This document shows positions 18,336-25,863 of a DNA stretch of 44,287 nucleotides, one piece after another (position 1 is the first letter of the stretch; every line of letters begins with the position of its first letter). The notes beneath the pieces were generated by a model, which saw only the letters and a list, made by a program, of their open reading frames with translations, was not told the origin of the DNA and ran no database searches. Position numbers and translations under genes: made by a program. Source of the DNA: Candidatus Nanopelagicales bacterium. Its GTDB lineage: Bacteria; Actinomycetota; Actinomycetes; S36-B12. The DNA lies in assembly GCA_012103605.1 (NCBI GenBank), contig WLWL01000007.1:1-44287 (forward strand), read 5' to 3'.

Positions 18336-18601
18336 TTGTCATTATCCGCCTGCTCAGGGGGCCGTGAGATGAAGTCCTTTGTTTGCGCGTACATGCGCTG
18401 GATGTACTGCTCAAGTTCTGCCGTCTCTACTCTCCATTGACCCCGCCCACCGACCTTGATCGCCGGCAACTCTCCAGAACGCACCAACGCGTACGCCTGA
18501 GAGGCAGAAATATTGAGGGTCTCAGCGACGTCAGCCAAGGTCAAGAAGCGAGAACTCACGGTCACATCGTTGCAAAAGGTTCCCGAAAAATCGATCACCA
18601 C
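18317..18601 (-). CDS. Small HTH_17 (excisionase/MerR-like) DNA-binding protein
   Basis: A 94-residue protein dominated by one helix-turn-helix: FLTLADVAETLNISASQAYA, LVRSGELPAIKVGGRGQWRV, then ELEQYIQRMYAQ. This is the HTH_17/excisionase fold shared with the developmental regulator BldC. The wing IKVGGRGQWRVE differs from the IRTLGGHRRYRE of BldC, so I regard it as a related family, conserved in Actinobacteria, and not BldC itself. The stretch before residue 19 is unconserved; internal GTG codons at 18565 or 18559 are alternative starts to GTG 18601. It is divergent from the SAF-domain gene and overlaps the Sm-like gene tail to tail. Being small and without a ligand domain, it is probably a DNA-bound architectural or transcription factor. 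Confidence 0.8.
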   Translation of the reverse strand: MVIDFSGTFCNDVTVSSRFLTLADVAETLNISASQAYALVRSGELPAIKVGGRGQWRVETAELEQYIQRMYAQTKDFISRPPEQADNDNYEDAR

Positions 18602-18687
18602 GTCAATCTGTGGATGAAGTCGACTGCACGGGCCTGCCTGTGGAAAGTCATTGGCGTGATGGCCGCAACGTCGAGCACCCTGGAGAT

Positions 18688-19413
18688 ATGCGGTTTTCGG
18701 GTCTCAGCCCTGCTCGTTTGCGTCTCGCACGATCGAGGCACCGGGCAAGGGCAGCCTCCCAGCAAAATATGGGTGAGGCTTCTCCCGCAGCTCAGCGCTT
18801 TCGCGCTCCCCGTTGGGGTGATACCCGGTTGTGGATCGGTTTGCTGCTGTTGGTCGTGTCGATGTTTGCTGGAGCCAAACTGCTGTCCCAGGAGTCGGAG
18901 GCGATAACGGTCTGGCAAGTAGACCGTGACCTGTCGGCAGGAGCAGAGGCGATCGCCTTGAAGCCCATCACTGTTGCCTTGGGGCAAGCTCAGGAGGACT
19001 ACTTCTCTGTGGATGAGATACCCACAGGGAGACTGCGATTTCCTGTCGAGTCCGGGGAGCTCTTGCCGCGGTCGGCGATGACTGGGTCTCAGCAGGAACC
19101 AAGTCGAGTCATCACGGTGGGGGTGGATCCTTTTCATGCGCCGGTGGATGTTGCGCCGGGAGATCGTGTTGATGTTTGGTCCACACCAAGTACCGCCACT
19201 TACCTGCCCGATAGTCCGGCGAATGACCGTTCACCGAATCCGCAACTTGCCTTGGAATCAGTGCTGGTGGAGCGCGTAGAAAGCGACTCACTTGGAGGTC
19301 GCAAGGCCGTGGTTCTGCGCGTGAGGCCGAAGAACGTTGGTGACCTCGTGCGGGCCTCACGGTCGGGGACCATCGACCTCATCAAGGTTCCGGTCCAAGG
19401 ATCCGGGTCGTGA
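18688..19413 (+). CDS. SAF-domain membrane protein (CpaB/RcpC-like)
   Basis: A 241-residue protein with a basic cytoplasmic N-terminus (~1-43), one transmembrane helix LWIGLLLLVVSMFAGAKLL (~48-66) and an extracytoplasmic part containing an SAF domain (~75-135: WQVDRDLSAGAEAIALKPIT, GRLRFPVESGELLPRSAM). A second region follows, VDPFHAPVDVAPGDRVDVWS, ending in a LRVRPKNVGDLVRASRSGTI segment. This is the layout of CpaB/RcpC, the Flp pilus assembly protein. I use ATG 18688; GTG 18610 and ATG 18769 are alternatives. Its stop overlaps the GTG of the next gene (GTGA). The remaining tad genes are not in the window. Confidence 0.82.
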   Translation: MRFSGLSPARLRLARSRHRARAASQQNMGEASPAAQRFRAPRWGDTRLWIGLLLLVVSMFAGAKLLSQESEAITVWQVDRDLSAGAEAIALKPITVALGQAQEDYFSVDEIPTGRLRFPVESGELLPRSAMTGSQQEPSRVITVGVDPFHAPVDVAPGDRVDVWSTPSTATYLPDSPANDRSPNPQLALESVLVERVESDSLGGRKAVVLRVRPKNVGDLVRASRSGTIDLIKVPVQGSGS

Positions 19414-20672
19414 CCGACATCATCTGGTGCGCCCCGGGGAGGCCCGACGAGCCGGAGTTGCTTGTCGAAGCAGGAGCACGCGGCTTTACCGTCATTCGCA
19501 GATGCTTGGATGTGGCAGAACTTCTTGCTGTTGCTGGGATCGATCGACATGCCGGCCTTGTCATTGATGTCTCCGCACCACGTCTGAGTGCCGACACCCT
19601 CGCCCATGTCGCCAGTAATGAGCGCTGCGTCGTTGCGTATTTGGCGGACAGTGCCGATGCCTTGACGCGTGCAGAGTCGATATCTCGTCTCGCACCCGGA
19701 ACGGTCCTCGATATTCGATATGTGAAGAGCGCGCGCGGCGTGATTGACCTGATACAGGGAGCGCTCCACGGGTCTGTGGAGAGACCGAGTGCGGAAGGAC
19801 TCGACACTGTGGTGTCGGGAGCATCACCGATTGATGATCAGGGTAGGGACACATCAATCGGCATGAACGGAGAGGAGGGCAAACTCGTGGTCGTGTGGGG
19901 CCCTCATGGTGCCCCTGGTCGAAGCACGGTTGCCCTGGGGCTCGCGGAGTCGTGCGCGGCGTCTGGGTACCGCACATGCGTGGTAGACGCAGACACCATC
20001 TCTCCCTCTCTAGCCTTGTTGATCGGCATGACGGAGGACGTCAGTGGCCTCTTGGTTGCTGCCCGGTACGCAGAGCAGGGGGTCCTCGATGCCCGGTCTC
20101 TAGGTGCAGCGTGCCGCACCTTGTCCGAGTCGTTGTGGGTTCTTTCCGGAATCGGATCGGCCGATAGGTGGTCTCAGGCTCGACCCTCCGCCCTCGATCT
20201 CATCTGGTCCGAGTGCACGCGGCACTTCGATCGTGTGATCGTTGACGTGGGAGGGCTTCTGCGAACTGAAGAGGTTGATGATCCGTTCAACGGTCTCGGT
20301 TTGCGACGCGACTGTGCCATGGTGAGTGCACTTCAGGCATGCGATTCTGTCGTAGCTGTCACGCGCCCAGATGTCGTCGGACTCGCACGTCTCGTAGAGG
20401 ACCTGCCTGACGTTCTCGCATTGACGTCGCACTCGCGTGTGGACGTGGTGGTGAATCAAGTGCCCCGAAGATCACGGGGTCTTGAATCCAACGTAAAGAG
20501 GCTGATCAACGAGGTCGGTCTTGATTTCCCTGTCCATTTGCTTGACTTTGATGACAGAGTCAGGGTGTGCCTGGAACGCGGCTCTCTCTTTTCGGAGGCG
20601 TCGTCCCTATCGAGAATGCGACGCAGATTTGGAGTCATCGACAAACACGTAGGCGTGCAATTGTCGGTCTGA
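19410..20672 (+). CDS. CpaE/TadZ-like MinD-family ATPase with atypical P-loop
   Basis: A 420-residue cytoplasmic protein. Residues ~1-125 resemble a degenerate receiver-like domain; ~155-400 are a MinD/ParA-type nucleotide-binding domain. The P-loop is GPHGAPGRST (164-173): the usual lysine is arginine R171 and the MinD signature lysine is missing. CVVDADTISPSLALLIGM gives switch-like acidic residues D193 and D195, and VIVDVGG follows near 282. CpaE/TadZ proteins place Flp pili or related machines at defined cell sites. The gene overlaps the SAF gene by 4 nt, so the two are made together, but the motor, platform and pilin genes are missing nearby. ATP hydrolysis is uncertain given the K-to-R change. 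Confidence 0.82.
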   Translation: MTDIIWCAPGRPDEPELLVEAGARGFTVIRRCLDVAELLAVAGIDRHAGLVIDVSAPRLSADTLAHVASNERCVVAYLADSADALTRAESISRLAPGTVLDIRYVKSARGVIDLIQGALHGSVERPSAEGLDTVVSGASPIDDQGRDTSIGMNGEEGKLVVVWGPHGAPGRSTVALGLAESCAASGYRTCVVDADTISPSLALLIGMTEDVSGLLVAARYAEQGVLDARSLGAACRTLSESLWVLSGIGSADRWSQARPSALDLIWSECTRHFDRVIVDVGGLLRTEEVDDPFNGLGLRRDCAMVSALQACDSVVAVTRPDVVGLARLVEDLPDVLALTSHSRVDVVVNQVPRRSRGLESNVKRLINEVGLDFPVHLLDFDDRVRVCLERGSLFSEASSLSRMRRRFGVIDKHVGVQLSV

Positions 20673-20779
20673 GTGAGGCCGAGGCCACGACAACGACCCG
20701 GACCCCTATCGCAGATTCTTAGGATCATCCCGTAGTACGTCAATCGGCGACCTTCAACCACAGCCTTCTGTAGCGGATC

Positions 20780-20817
20780 GGTGGATGCTTCCACCATCCC
20801 TAGAGCGGGCATGTAAC
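20780..20817 (+). promoter_or_regulatory. Possible promoter and hairpin upstream of the WS/DGAT gene
   Basis: TTCCAC (20789-20794) and TGTAAC (20812-20817), 17 nt apart, could serve as -35 and -10 about 29 nt before the GTG. The -35 lies in a 6-bp stem with a 4-nt loop (GGTGGA at 20780-20785, TCCACC at 20790-20795), which could be an operator or a weak terminator for the upstream operon. The rest of the 173-nt gap shows nothing I recognise. Confidence 0.3.
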
Positions 20818-20845
20818 ACTTGTGGGTACTTGGGAAGGGGTCAGG

Positions 20846-22300
20846 GTGGATCGTCTAGACGCGACAGACAGCGCGTTGTGGTTTGCCGAGGACACCTCTA
20901 CGCCCCGCAACGTTGGCGGAGTTGCCATCTTTCGACCACCGGAGGGTGGGTTCGATCACGAGCGACTCGTTCGCCTGATCCGCAACCGCATCGCGCACGT
21001 TCCCCGATATCGGCAGCGGATCCGCGAGGTGCCGTTGGGGCTGTCGCGACCCGTGTGGGTCGACGACGCCACATTCGATGTTGCGTACCACGTGCGACGT
21101 TCCGCGCTACCGAATCCGGGCACGGGCGACCAGTTAGATGAATTGGTTGCACGACTCATGGCTCGTCCGCTCGACCGGTCACGACCCTTGTGGGAGATGT
21201 ACCTCATCGAAGGTTTGGAGAACGGGAATTTCGCCGTTGTAACCAAGAGCCACCAGGTTCTCGTCGATGGGACCGGTGCCATCGATATCGCCCAGGTGAT
21301 GCTCGATTCGCACGCTGAAGTTCCGGACGACACCCCGGATGTGTGGAACCCCCGACCTGAGCCTTCGGATCCGGAGTTAATCGGATCTGCTCTGTCGAGT
21401 GTTTTGACGCGTCCGACGGTGGCGTGGGATGTCCTCAACACCGGTGTTCGCGATGTTGGTGCCGCAGCTGAGGCTATGGCCGTTTGGGCGAAAGACACGG
21501 GCGTGGGTCTCGTGAAGTCTGTCTTCTCCATGATCCGTGCGCCGATCGAGAGCCCCCTGAACACACGCATCGGTGCTCAACGGAGATTCGCGAGAACAGA
21601 ACTCTCCCTGGAAGACCTTCAGCAGGTTCACGGAACGAGCGTGGGGACGGTGAATGACGTCGTCTTGACCGTTGTCACCGGGGCTCTGCGTGAGTGGTTG
21701 ATGAATCGGGGACGTGTGCTCGATGCGTCCGCAACCTTGAGGGCTCTGGTCCCGGTGAGCATCCAGTCCGAGGGCACATCGCGACGAGACACGAACGTTG
21801 CTGGCCAGGTGGGAGCGTTCTTGATCGACCTTCCTGTTGGCGAGGCTGACCCCATCGTTCGACTGCACCAGATCGCTTTTCACATGCGCGACCTGGGGAA
21901 CACTGAGCGCTTGGTGGGCGCCCGAGCTCTCGCCGGCATTGCGGGCTTCGGGCCACCCACACTCCACGCTCTCGGCGCCCGAGTGGGCACGACGTTGTCG
22001 AATCGCGCCTACAACGTTGCGATCACCAATGTTCCCGGTCCACAGCGTCCTTTGTATGCGGCCGGAAGCGAAATGATCTCGGCTTACCCGTTCTCTCCAC
22101 TTGTGCAGGGACAGGCGCTCGGTATCGGCTTGACTTCGTATCAGGGGTCGATGTTTGTTGGACTTACCGCAGACCGAGATGCTCTGGCCGACGTCAACGT
22201 GATCATCGACGGGCTGACAGATGCATTGTCCGAGCTCAAGGAAGCCGCGTCCAAGGAGACCGGACTTCGCATCATCCCGGGTAGGGCCGATGCAGTATGA
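20846..22300 (+). CDS. WS/DGAT-family O-acyltransferase with altered HHxxxDG motif
   Basis: A 484-residue member of the wax ester synthase/diacylglycerol acyltransferase family. It has the N-terminal VDRLDATDSALWF, PLDRSRPLWEMYLIEGL before the motif, and the C-terminal NVAITNVPGPQRPLYAAG block. The active-site motif reads SHQVLVDG: H136-Q137-xxx-D141-G142, so the second, catalytic histidine of HHxxxDG is glutamine. If active it would make triacylglycerol or wax esters from acyl-CoA at the membrane; the substitution makes this uncertain. I start at GTG 20846 because GGAAGGGG lies ~7 nt upstream and the family begins M-DRL. Its stop overlaps the lipase ATG by 4 nt. Confidence 0.88.
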   Translation: MDRLDATDSALWFAEDTSTPRNVGGVAIFRPPEGGFDHERLVRLIRNRIAHVPRYRQRIREVPLGLSRPVWVDDATFDVAYHVRRSALPNPGTGDQLDELVARLMARPLDRSRPLWEMYLIEGLENGNFAVVTKSHQVLVDGTGAIDIAQVMLDSHAEVPDDTPDVWNPRPEPSDPELIGSALSSVLTRPTVAWDVLNTGVRDVGAAAEAMAVWAKDTGVGLVKSVFSMIRAPIESPLNTRIGAQRRFARTELSLEDLQQVHGTSVGTVNDVVLTVVTGALREWLMNRGRVLDASATLRALVPVSIQSEGTSRRDTNVAGQVGAFLIDLPVGEADPIVRLHQIAFHMRDLGNTERLVGARALAGIAGFGPPTLHALGARVGTTLSNRAYNVAITNVPGPQRPLYAAGSEMISAYPFSPLVQGQALGIGLTSYQGSMFVGLTADRDALADVNVIIDGLTDALSELKEAASKETGLRIIPGRADAV

Positions 22301-23292
22301 CCTCGCAATCTCGGTCTGCTGAGCGCACTGTTCGTCGGGCGATCGTGTTCGGCGGCGGTGGAGTGCTGGGAGGAACCTGGGCGGTCGGCGCCTTGTCCGC
22401 GTGGGAGCAAACGACAGGGTTGCGCGCCAAAGACGTCGACATACTCGTGGGAACGAGCGCTGGGTCAGTACTGGCTTCACTTGTCGCCTGCGGTGTCAGC
22501 ACTGACGAGCTGATTGCCCACTACCAGGACGAGCAGGTCACAACGGGGCCTCTCGCCGGGTATCAATGGGACCCGGATCGAGCCACAGGTGGACATAAGC
22601 CGGGAGTCCCGCGGTTACGAGGGCCTGGCTCGCCGGCGCTCATTCGATCGAGTCTTCGGAACCTAGGCCAACTCCCGGCGACTACCGTCCTCTCTGCGTT
22701 CCTACCGGAGGGTGGCCGTTCCCTCGATCGCGTCGGCCACTTGATTGATGCGGTGACGCCGTTCGGCGAATGGTCTTCCCACCAGAACCTGTGGGTCGTC
22801 GCCATGGACTACGCCGATGGGCACCGCGTGGTCTTCGGCAGATCGGGAGCTCCTGTGGCGCCGCTGTCCAGCGCTGTCATGGCATCGTGCGCGATCCCCG
22901 GATGGTTCACTCCGGTGGGTATCGGTGGACGCACGTACGTCGATGGGGGAGCGGTTTCAGCTACATCGGTCGATGTGATTGCTCACTCTGGTCTTGACGA
23001 GGTGTATGTCATCGCTCCCATGGTGTCTTTCGAGATGGACTCGCCATCGGGCATCCCTGCGCGACTCGAGCGCAGATGGCGAGCTCAGGTCACGAAGGTA
23101 TGCCGAGATGAAATGGCCTTGGTGCGCGCATCCGGTGCTCGGGTCTACGCGATCGGTCCCGGACGAGAGGACCTGGAGGCAATCGGTGCCAATTTGATGG
23201 ACTCCAGTCGACGCAAACTCGTTCTTGAAACGTCCTTGCGGACCAGCGCACACGCGTGGCGAGATGAGTTCGCGGAGCAACTGGCGGGGTGA
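22297..23292 (+). CDS. Patatin-like phospholipase
   Basis: A 331-residue patatin-family serine hydrolase. It has the oxyanion loop FGGGGVLGG (~18-26), the nucleophile elbow VGTSAGS with S54, and the catalytic aspartate in YVDGGAVS (D216). No signal peptide is evident, so it is probably cytoplasmic and attacks acyl esters of phospholipids or neutral lipids. The ATG lies inside the stop of the acyltransferase gene (ATGA, 22297-22300). The pair therefore links a lipid-ester synthase homologue with a lipid-ester hydrolase. It has the mycobacterial/streptomycete length and lacks a cyclic-nucleotide domain. Confidence 0.9.
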   Translation: MTSQSRSAERTVRRAIVFGGGGVLGGTWAVGALSAWEQTTGLRAKDVDILVGTSAGSVLASLVACGVSTDELIAHYQDEQVTTGPLAGYQWDPDRATGGHKPGVPRLRGPGSPALIRSSLRNLGQLPATTVLSAFLPEGGRSLDRVGHLIDAVTPFGEWSSHQNLWVVAMDYADGHRVVFGRSGAPVAPLSSAVMASCAIPGWFTPVGIGGRTYVDGGAVSATSVDVIAHSGLDEVYVIAPMVSFEMDSPSGIPARLERRWRAQVTKVCRDEMALVRASGARVYAIGPGREDLEAIGANLMDSSRRKLVLETSLRTSAHAWRDEFAEQLAG

Positions 23293-23304
23293 AAATGCAC
23301 AAGC

Positions 23305-23352
23305 CCCGCTAGCCGCGGTCGAAGGCGATCTGGCTCCCGCTAGCCGCGGTCG
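23305..23352. repeat. 17-bp direct repeat spanning the end of the DUF2505 gene
   Basis: CCCGCTAGCCGCGGTCG occurs at 23305-23321 and again at 23336-23352, 31 bp apart. The second copy contains the DUF2505 stop codon and its last codons; the first lies just past the gene end, between it and the patatin stop. It looks like a small local duplication. Confidence 0.8.
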
Positions 23353-23840
23353 CGTTGCCACTCAGCTGCAACGCGTTCCTCCGCCTTCAGGTATTTCTCT
23401 GTCTGCTCCGCTGCGACCGATTCGATAGTGCCGCCGACGAAGGGAACGGACGCTTTGAATGTTCCGTGCGTTTCCACGCAGGAACCGTCGGTAGCTGGGG
23501 TCAGGGACAACGATCCTGAAAATGACAGTGGGCCGCTGAAGTCGACGGACACATCGGCTGTTCGGGAACCGTCAGGGTTCGCCGCCGACCATTCCTGCGT
23601 CTCGGTCGCCGAGATAGTCTCGCCGACAAACTTCTTCGCTGGGGCCGGCACGTCAGCTGGCAAGACTCTGGTCGAGGTAATGGTCACTGCGCCATCGGGG
23701 GTGGCGTGTACGTCCACCGTCGTCTCCAGGGAACCGGTAGCGGCGCATTTGGCTTGAACGTACTCCGGATCACGCAGCATGGCGAAAACCGCGGCCGGAT
23801 CGGTTTCGAAAGATTGACGGTAGGTGAAATCCTTGGCCAT
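23340..23840 (-). CDS. DUF2505 (SRPBCC/START-like) protein
   Basis: A 166-residue soluble protein of the DUF2505 family, found mainly in Actinobacteria. The SRPBCC-type features are the N-terminal YRQSFETDPAAVFAMLRDPEYVQAKC, alternating strands in the middle, and a long final helix TIESVAAEQTEKYLKAEERV. The fold has a large cavity that usually binds a hydrophobic ligand, but no ligand is known for this family. The start is ATG 23840. It converges on the lipase gene and diverges from moeZ. Lipid-handling neighbours make a lipid ligand attractive, but that is inference. Confidence 0.82.
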   Translation of the reverse strand: MAKDFTYRQSFETDPAAVFAMLRDPEYVQAKCAATGSLETTVDVHATPDGAVTITSTRVLPADVPAPAKKFVGETISATETQEWSAANPDGSRTADVSVDFSGPLSFSGSLSLTPATDGSCVETHGTFKASVPFVGGTIESVAAEQTEKYLKAEERVAAEWQRDRG

Positions 23841-23977
23841 TCGTGACCTTCTTTCCGGAAGTGGACGCAGCTGGGGTGTGCAGGTCTACCGTAGGCGACG
23901 AGCGGGAACGTTGATCAGCGCGGAGTCGCTAGCCTTCGTTGACAAGTCAAGCAGCTCGGTTGAATCGAGGAGATGCC

Positions 23978-25165
23978 GTGAGTCTGCCGCCATTGGTTGC
24001 GCCGGCCGGCGACCTCTCCATGGACGAGGTTCGCCGATACAGCCGCCACCTCATCATCCCCGATGTGGGGATGGACGGTCAGAAGCGCTTGAAGAACGCC
24101 CGGGTGCTGTGCGTTGGCGCGGGCGGCCTCGGGTCACCGGCGTTGATGTATCTCGCAGCAGCAGGTGTGGGCACCCTCGGCATCATCGAGTTTGACGTCG
24201 TCGACGAATCGAACCTACAGCGCCAGATCATTCATGGGCAGAGCGATGTTGGACGTTCCAAAGCGGAGAGTGCTCGTGAGTCGGTCACAGAGATCAACCC
24301 CTTTGTGCAGGTGAACCTGCACACCGAGCGCCTGGATTCCTCCAACGCGATGGAGTTATTCGCGCAGTACGACCTGATTGTGGACGGCACGGACAACTTC
24401 GCCACCCGCTATTTGGTCAACGATGCGTGCGTGCTCCTGGGAAAGCCGTACGTGTGGGGGTCGATCTACCGTTTCGATGGTCAAGCGTCGGTGTTCTGGG
24501 CTGAGCACGGACCGTGCTACAGGTGCCTGTACCCCGAGCCTCCACCACCGGGGATGGTGCCCTCGTGCGCAGAGGGTGGCGTTCTCGGTGTGCTGTGCGC
24601 ATCGATCGGTTCCATCCAGGTGACCGAGGCGATCAAGCTGATCACCGGGGTCGGCGACTCACTGCTAGGACGACTCATGGTCTACGACGCCCGTGAGATG
24701 GATTACCGCCAGGTGACAATCCGCAAGGATCCGAACTGCGCGGCGTGCGGGGACACCCCAACGGTGACCGAGCTAATCGACTACGAGTTATTCTGCGGTG
24801 TGACCTCAGATTCGGCGGCCGACCCAGTTCAGGACTTCACAATTTCCGTTCACGACTTGAAGGCGATGCTCGACGAGCGAGCCGCCGGCAGTCGGGATTT
24901 TGTGCTGGTGGATGTTCGCGAGCCCGTCGAGTGGAGCATCGTCGCTATCGATGGTTCGGAGTTCATCCCCAAAGGCGAATTCCTCACGGGAGAGGCCTTG
25001 GAGAAGTTGCCGCAGGACAAGCAGGTGGTTCTCTACTGCAGGTCGGGTGGTCGATCTGCAGAGGCGCTCGTGGCCGCAAAGGGAGCCGGATTCGACGCAA
25101 TTCACGTCGGTGGTGGCATCAACGCCTGGGTTTCGGAGTTCGAGCCGGACAAGCCGACGTACTGA
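23978..25165 (+). CDS. moeZ: Adenylyltransferase/sulfurtransferase MoeZ (MoeB-rhodanese fusion)
   Basis: A 395-residue protein. The E1-like domain (~10-255) has the nucleotide loop GAGGLGSPA (47-55), RQIIHGQSDVGRSKA, GTDNFATRYLVND, and zinc ligands in CYRCLYP and CAACGD. A rhodanese domain (~285-395) follows, with the active loop YCRSGGRSAEAL. MoeZ activates the C-terminal glycine of small sulfur carriers (MoaD, ThiS, CysO type) as adenylate and then thiocarboxylate, feeding molybdopterin, thiamine and cysteine synthesis in Actinobacteria. I start at GTG 23978 because GAGGAG ends ~6 nt upstream; the frame is open to 23939. Length matches the mycobacterial enzyme. Confidence 0.94.
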   Translation: MSLPPLVAPAGDLSMDEVRRYSRHLIIPDVGMDGQKRLKNARVLCVGAGGLGSPALMYLAAAGVGTLGIIEFDVVDESNLQRQIIHGQSDVGRSKAESARESVTEINPFVQVNLHTERLDSSNAMELFAQYDLIVDGTDNFATRYLVNDACVLLGKPYVWGSIYRFDGQASVFWAEHGPCYRCLYPEPPPPGMVPSCAEGGVLGVLCASIGSIQVTEAIKLITGVGDSLLGRLMVYDAREMDYRQVTIRKDPNCAACGDTPTVTELIDYELFCGVTSDSAADPVQDFTISVHDLKAMLDERAAGSRDFVLVDVREPVEWSIVAIDGSEFIPKGEFLTGEALEKLPQDKQVVLYCRSGGRSAEALVAAKGAGFDAIHVGGGINAWVSEFEPDKPTY

Positions 25166-25206
25166 TTTCCTCGGGGAGCGCATCACCGACCCTCACCAGA
25201 GCAAGG

Positions 25207-25236
25207 TTGACTAGACTTAGTCTAGTCAATTACAAT
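25207..25236 (+). promoter_or_regulatory. Toxin-antitoxin promoter with embedded perfect palindrome
   Basis: TTGACT (25207-25212) and TACAAT (25231-25236) form a near-consensus promoter with 18-nt spacing. A perfect inverted repeat fills the -35 and spacer: TTGACTAGAC (25207-25216), TTA, GTCTAGTCAA (25220-25229). This is the classic site for autorepression by an antitoxin or toxin-antitoxin complex. The expected transcription start, ~7 nt past the -10, coincides with the antitoxin ATG at 25243. Confidence 0.85.
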
Positions 25237-25242
25237 CTCGGC

Positions 25243-25485
25243 ATGAGCGTGATGGTCAATGTCTACGAGGCGAAGACGACCTTGTCCGAACTACTGAAGC
25301 AGGTCGAGGCCGGCGAGGACGTGGTGATTGCCCGAGCAGGTAAGCCCGTTGTCCGCCTGGTGCCGGTTGAACGACGGGTCGGTGCGCGCCCGGGACGAGG
25401 CGCTGCAAAGGGCCGCATGTGGATCGCCGACAACTTTGATGACCCGATGCCTGATGTCGAAGCAGCATTCGCCGGCGAGGCGTGA
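25243..25485 (+). CDS. Phd/YefM-type antitoxin
   Basis: An 80-residue antitoxin. The N-terminal DNA-binding part MVNVYEAKTTLSELLKQVEA, then GEDVVIARAGKPVVRLVPVE, is the Phd/YefM (type II antitoxin, prevent-host-death) signature. The C-terminal ~35 residues (GRMWIADNFDDPMPDVEAAF) form the toxin-neutralising tail. The start is ATG 25243, at the expected transcription start and without a Shine-Dalgarno, so it may be a leaderless message; ATG 25252 is an alternative. Its TGA overlaps the toxin ATG (25483-25487). A larger frame running through moeZ in another phase is spurious. Confidence 0.92.
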   Translation: MSVMVNVYEAKTTLSELLKQVEAGEDVVIARAGKPVVRLVPVERRVGARPGRGAAKGRMWIADNFDDPMPDVEAAFAGEA

Positions 25486-25859
25486 TGCGTTATCTGCTCG
25501 ACACCCACACCTTGCTGTGGTGGATCGACGGACAGCCTCTCAGCGAGGCAGCGAACAAAGTGCTCGAGGACTTCGGAAACGACGTCCTCGTGTCGGTCGT
25601 GTCCAGATGGGAGATTTCCATCAAGGAATCGAAGGGTCGACTCCAGTCACCATCAGATCTACCTGAGTTGATCGCCGACAGCGGATTTGATGTGTTGCCC
25701 GTTCGCTGGGCACATGCGCGCCGCATCTCTGAGCTTCCGCCGCATCACCTAGATCCGTTCGATCGCATGCTCGTTGCGCAAGCGCTGGAGGAAAGCTGCG
25801 TCATTCTCAGTCGCGACCCGCAACTTGGTGCCTACGACGTCGACGTTGTGCGGGCCTGA
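25485..25859 (+). CDS. PIN-domain toxin (VapC-like)
   Basis: A 124-residue PIN-domain ribonuclease. It starts YLLDTHTLLWWIDG with the first acidic residue D6 and has VVSRWEISIKESKGR with the second acidic site and DPFDRMLVAQAL with the third, then CVILSRDPQLGAYDVDVV. The long DTHTLLWW start and the Phd-type partner place it in the PIN group that pairs with Phd/YefM antitoxins, often annotated type II toxin-antitoxin PIN toxins. It should cleave a specific RNA; the target cannot be read. ATG 25485 overlaps the antitoxin stop. The gene ends 4 nt before the convergent accD, so the module sits tightly between moeZ and the fatty acid operon. Confidence 0.9.
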   Translation: MRYLLDTHTLLWWIDGQPLSEAANKVLEDFGNDVLVSVVSRWEISIKESKGRLQSPSDLPELIADSGFDVLPVRWAHARRISELPPHHLDPFDRMLVAQALEESCVILSRDPQLGAYDVDVVRA

Positions 25860-25863
25860 CGAT

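Noticed and set aside
21377-22480. 367-codon frame antisense to the WS/DGAT and lipase genes
   Set aside because: It spans two well-supported genes and has no recognisable motif.
25207-25229. Palindrome as a mobile-element end or attachment site
   Set aside because: There is no second copy, target duplication or integrase nearby, and its position over a promoter explains it as an operator.
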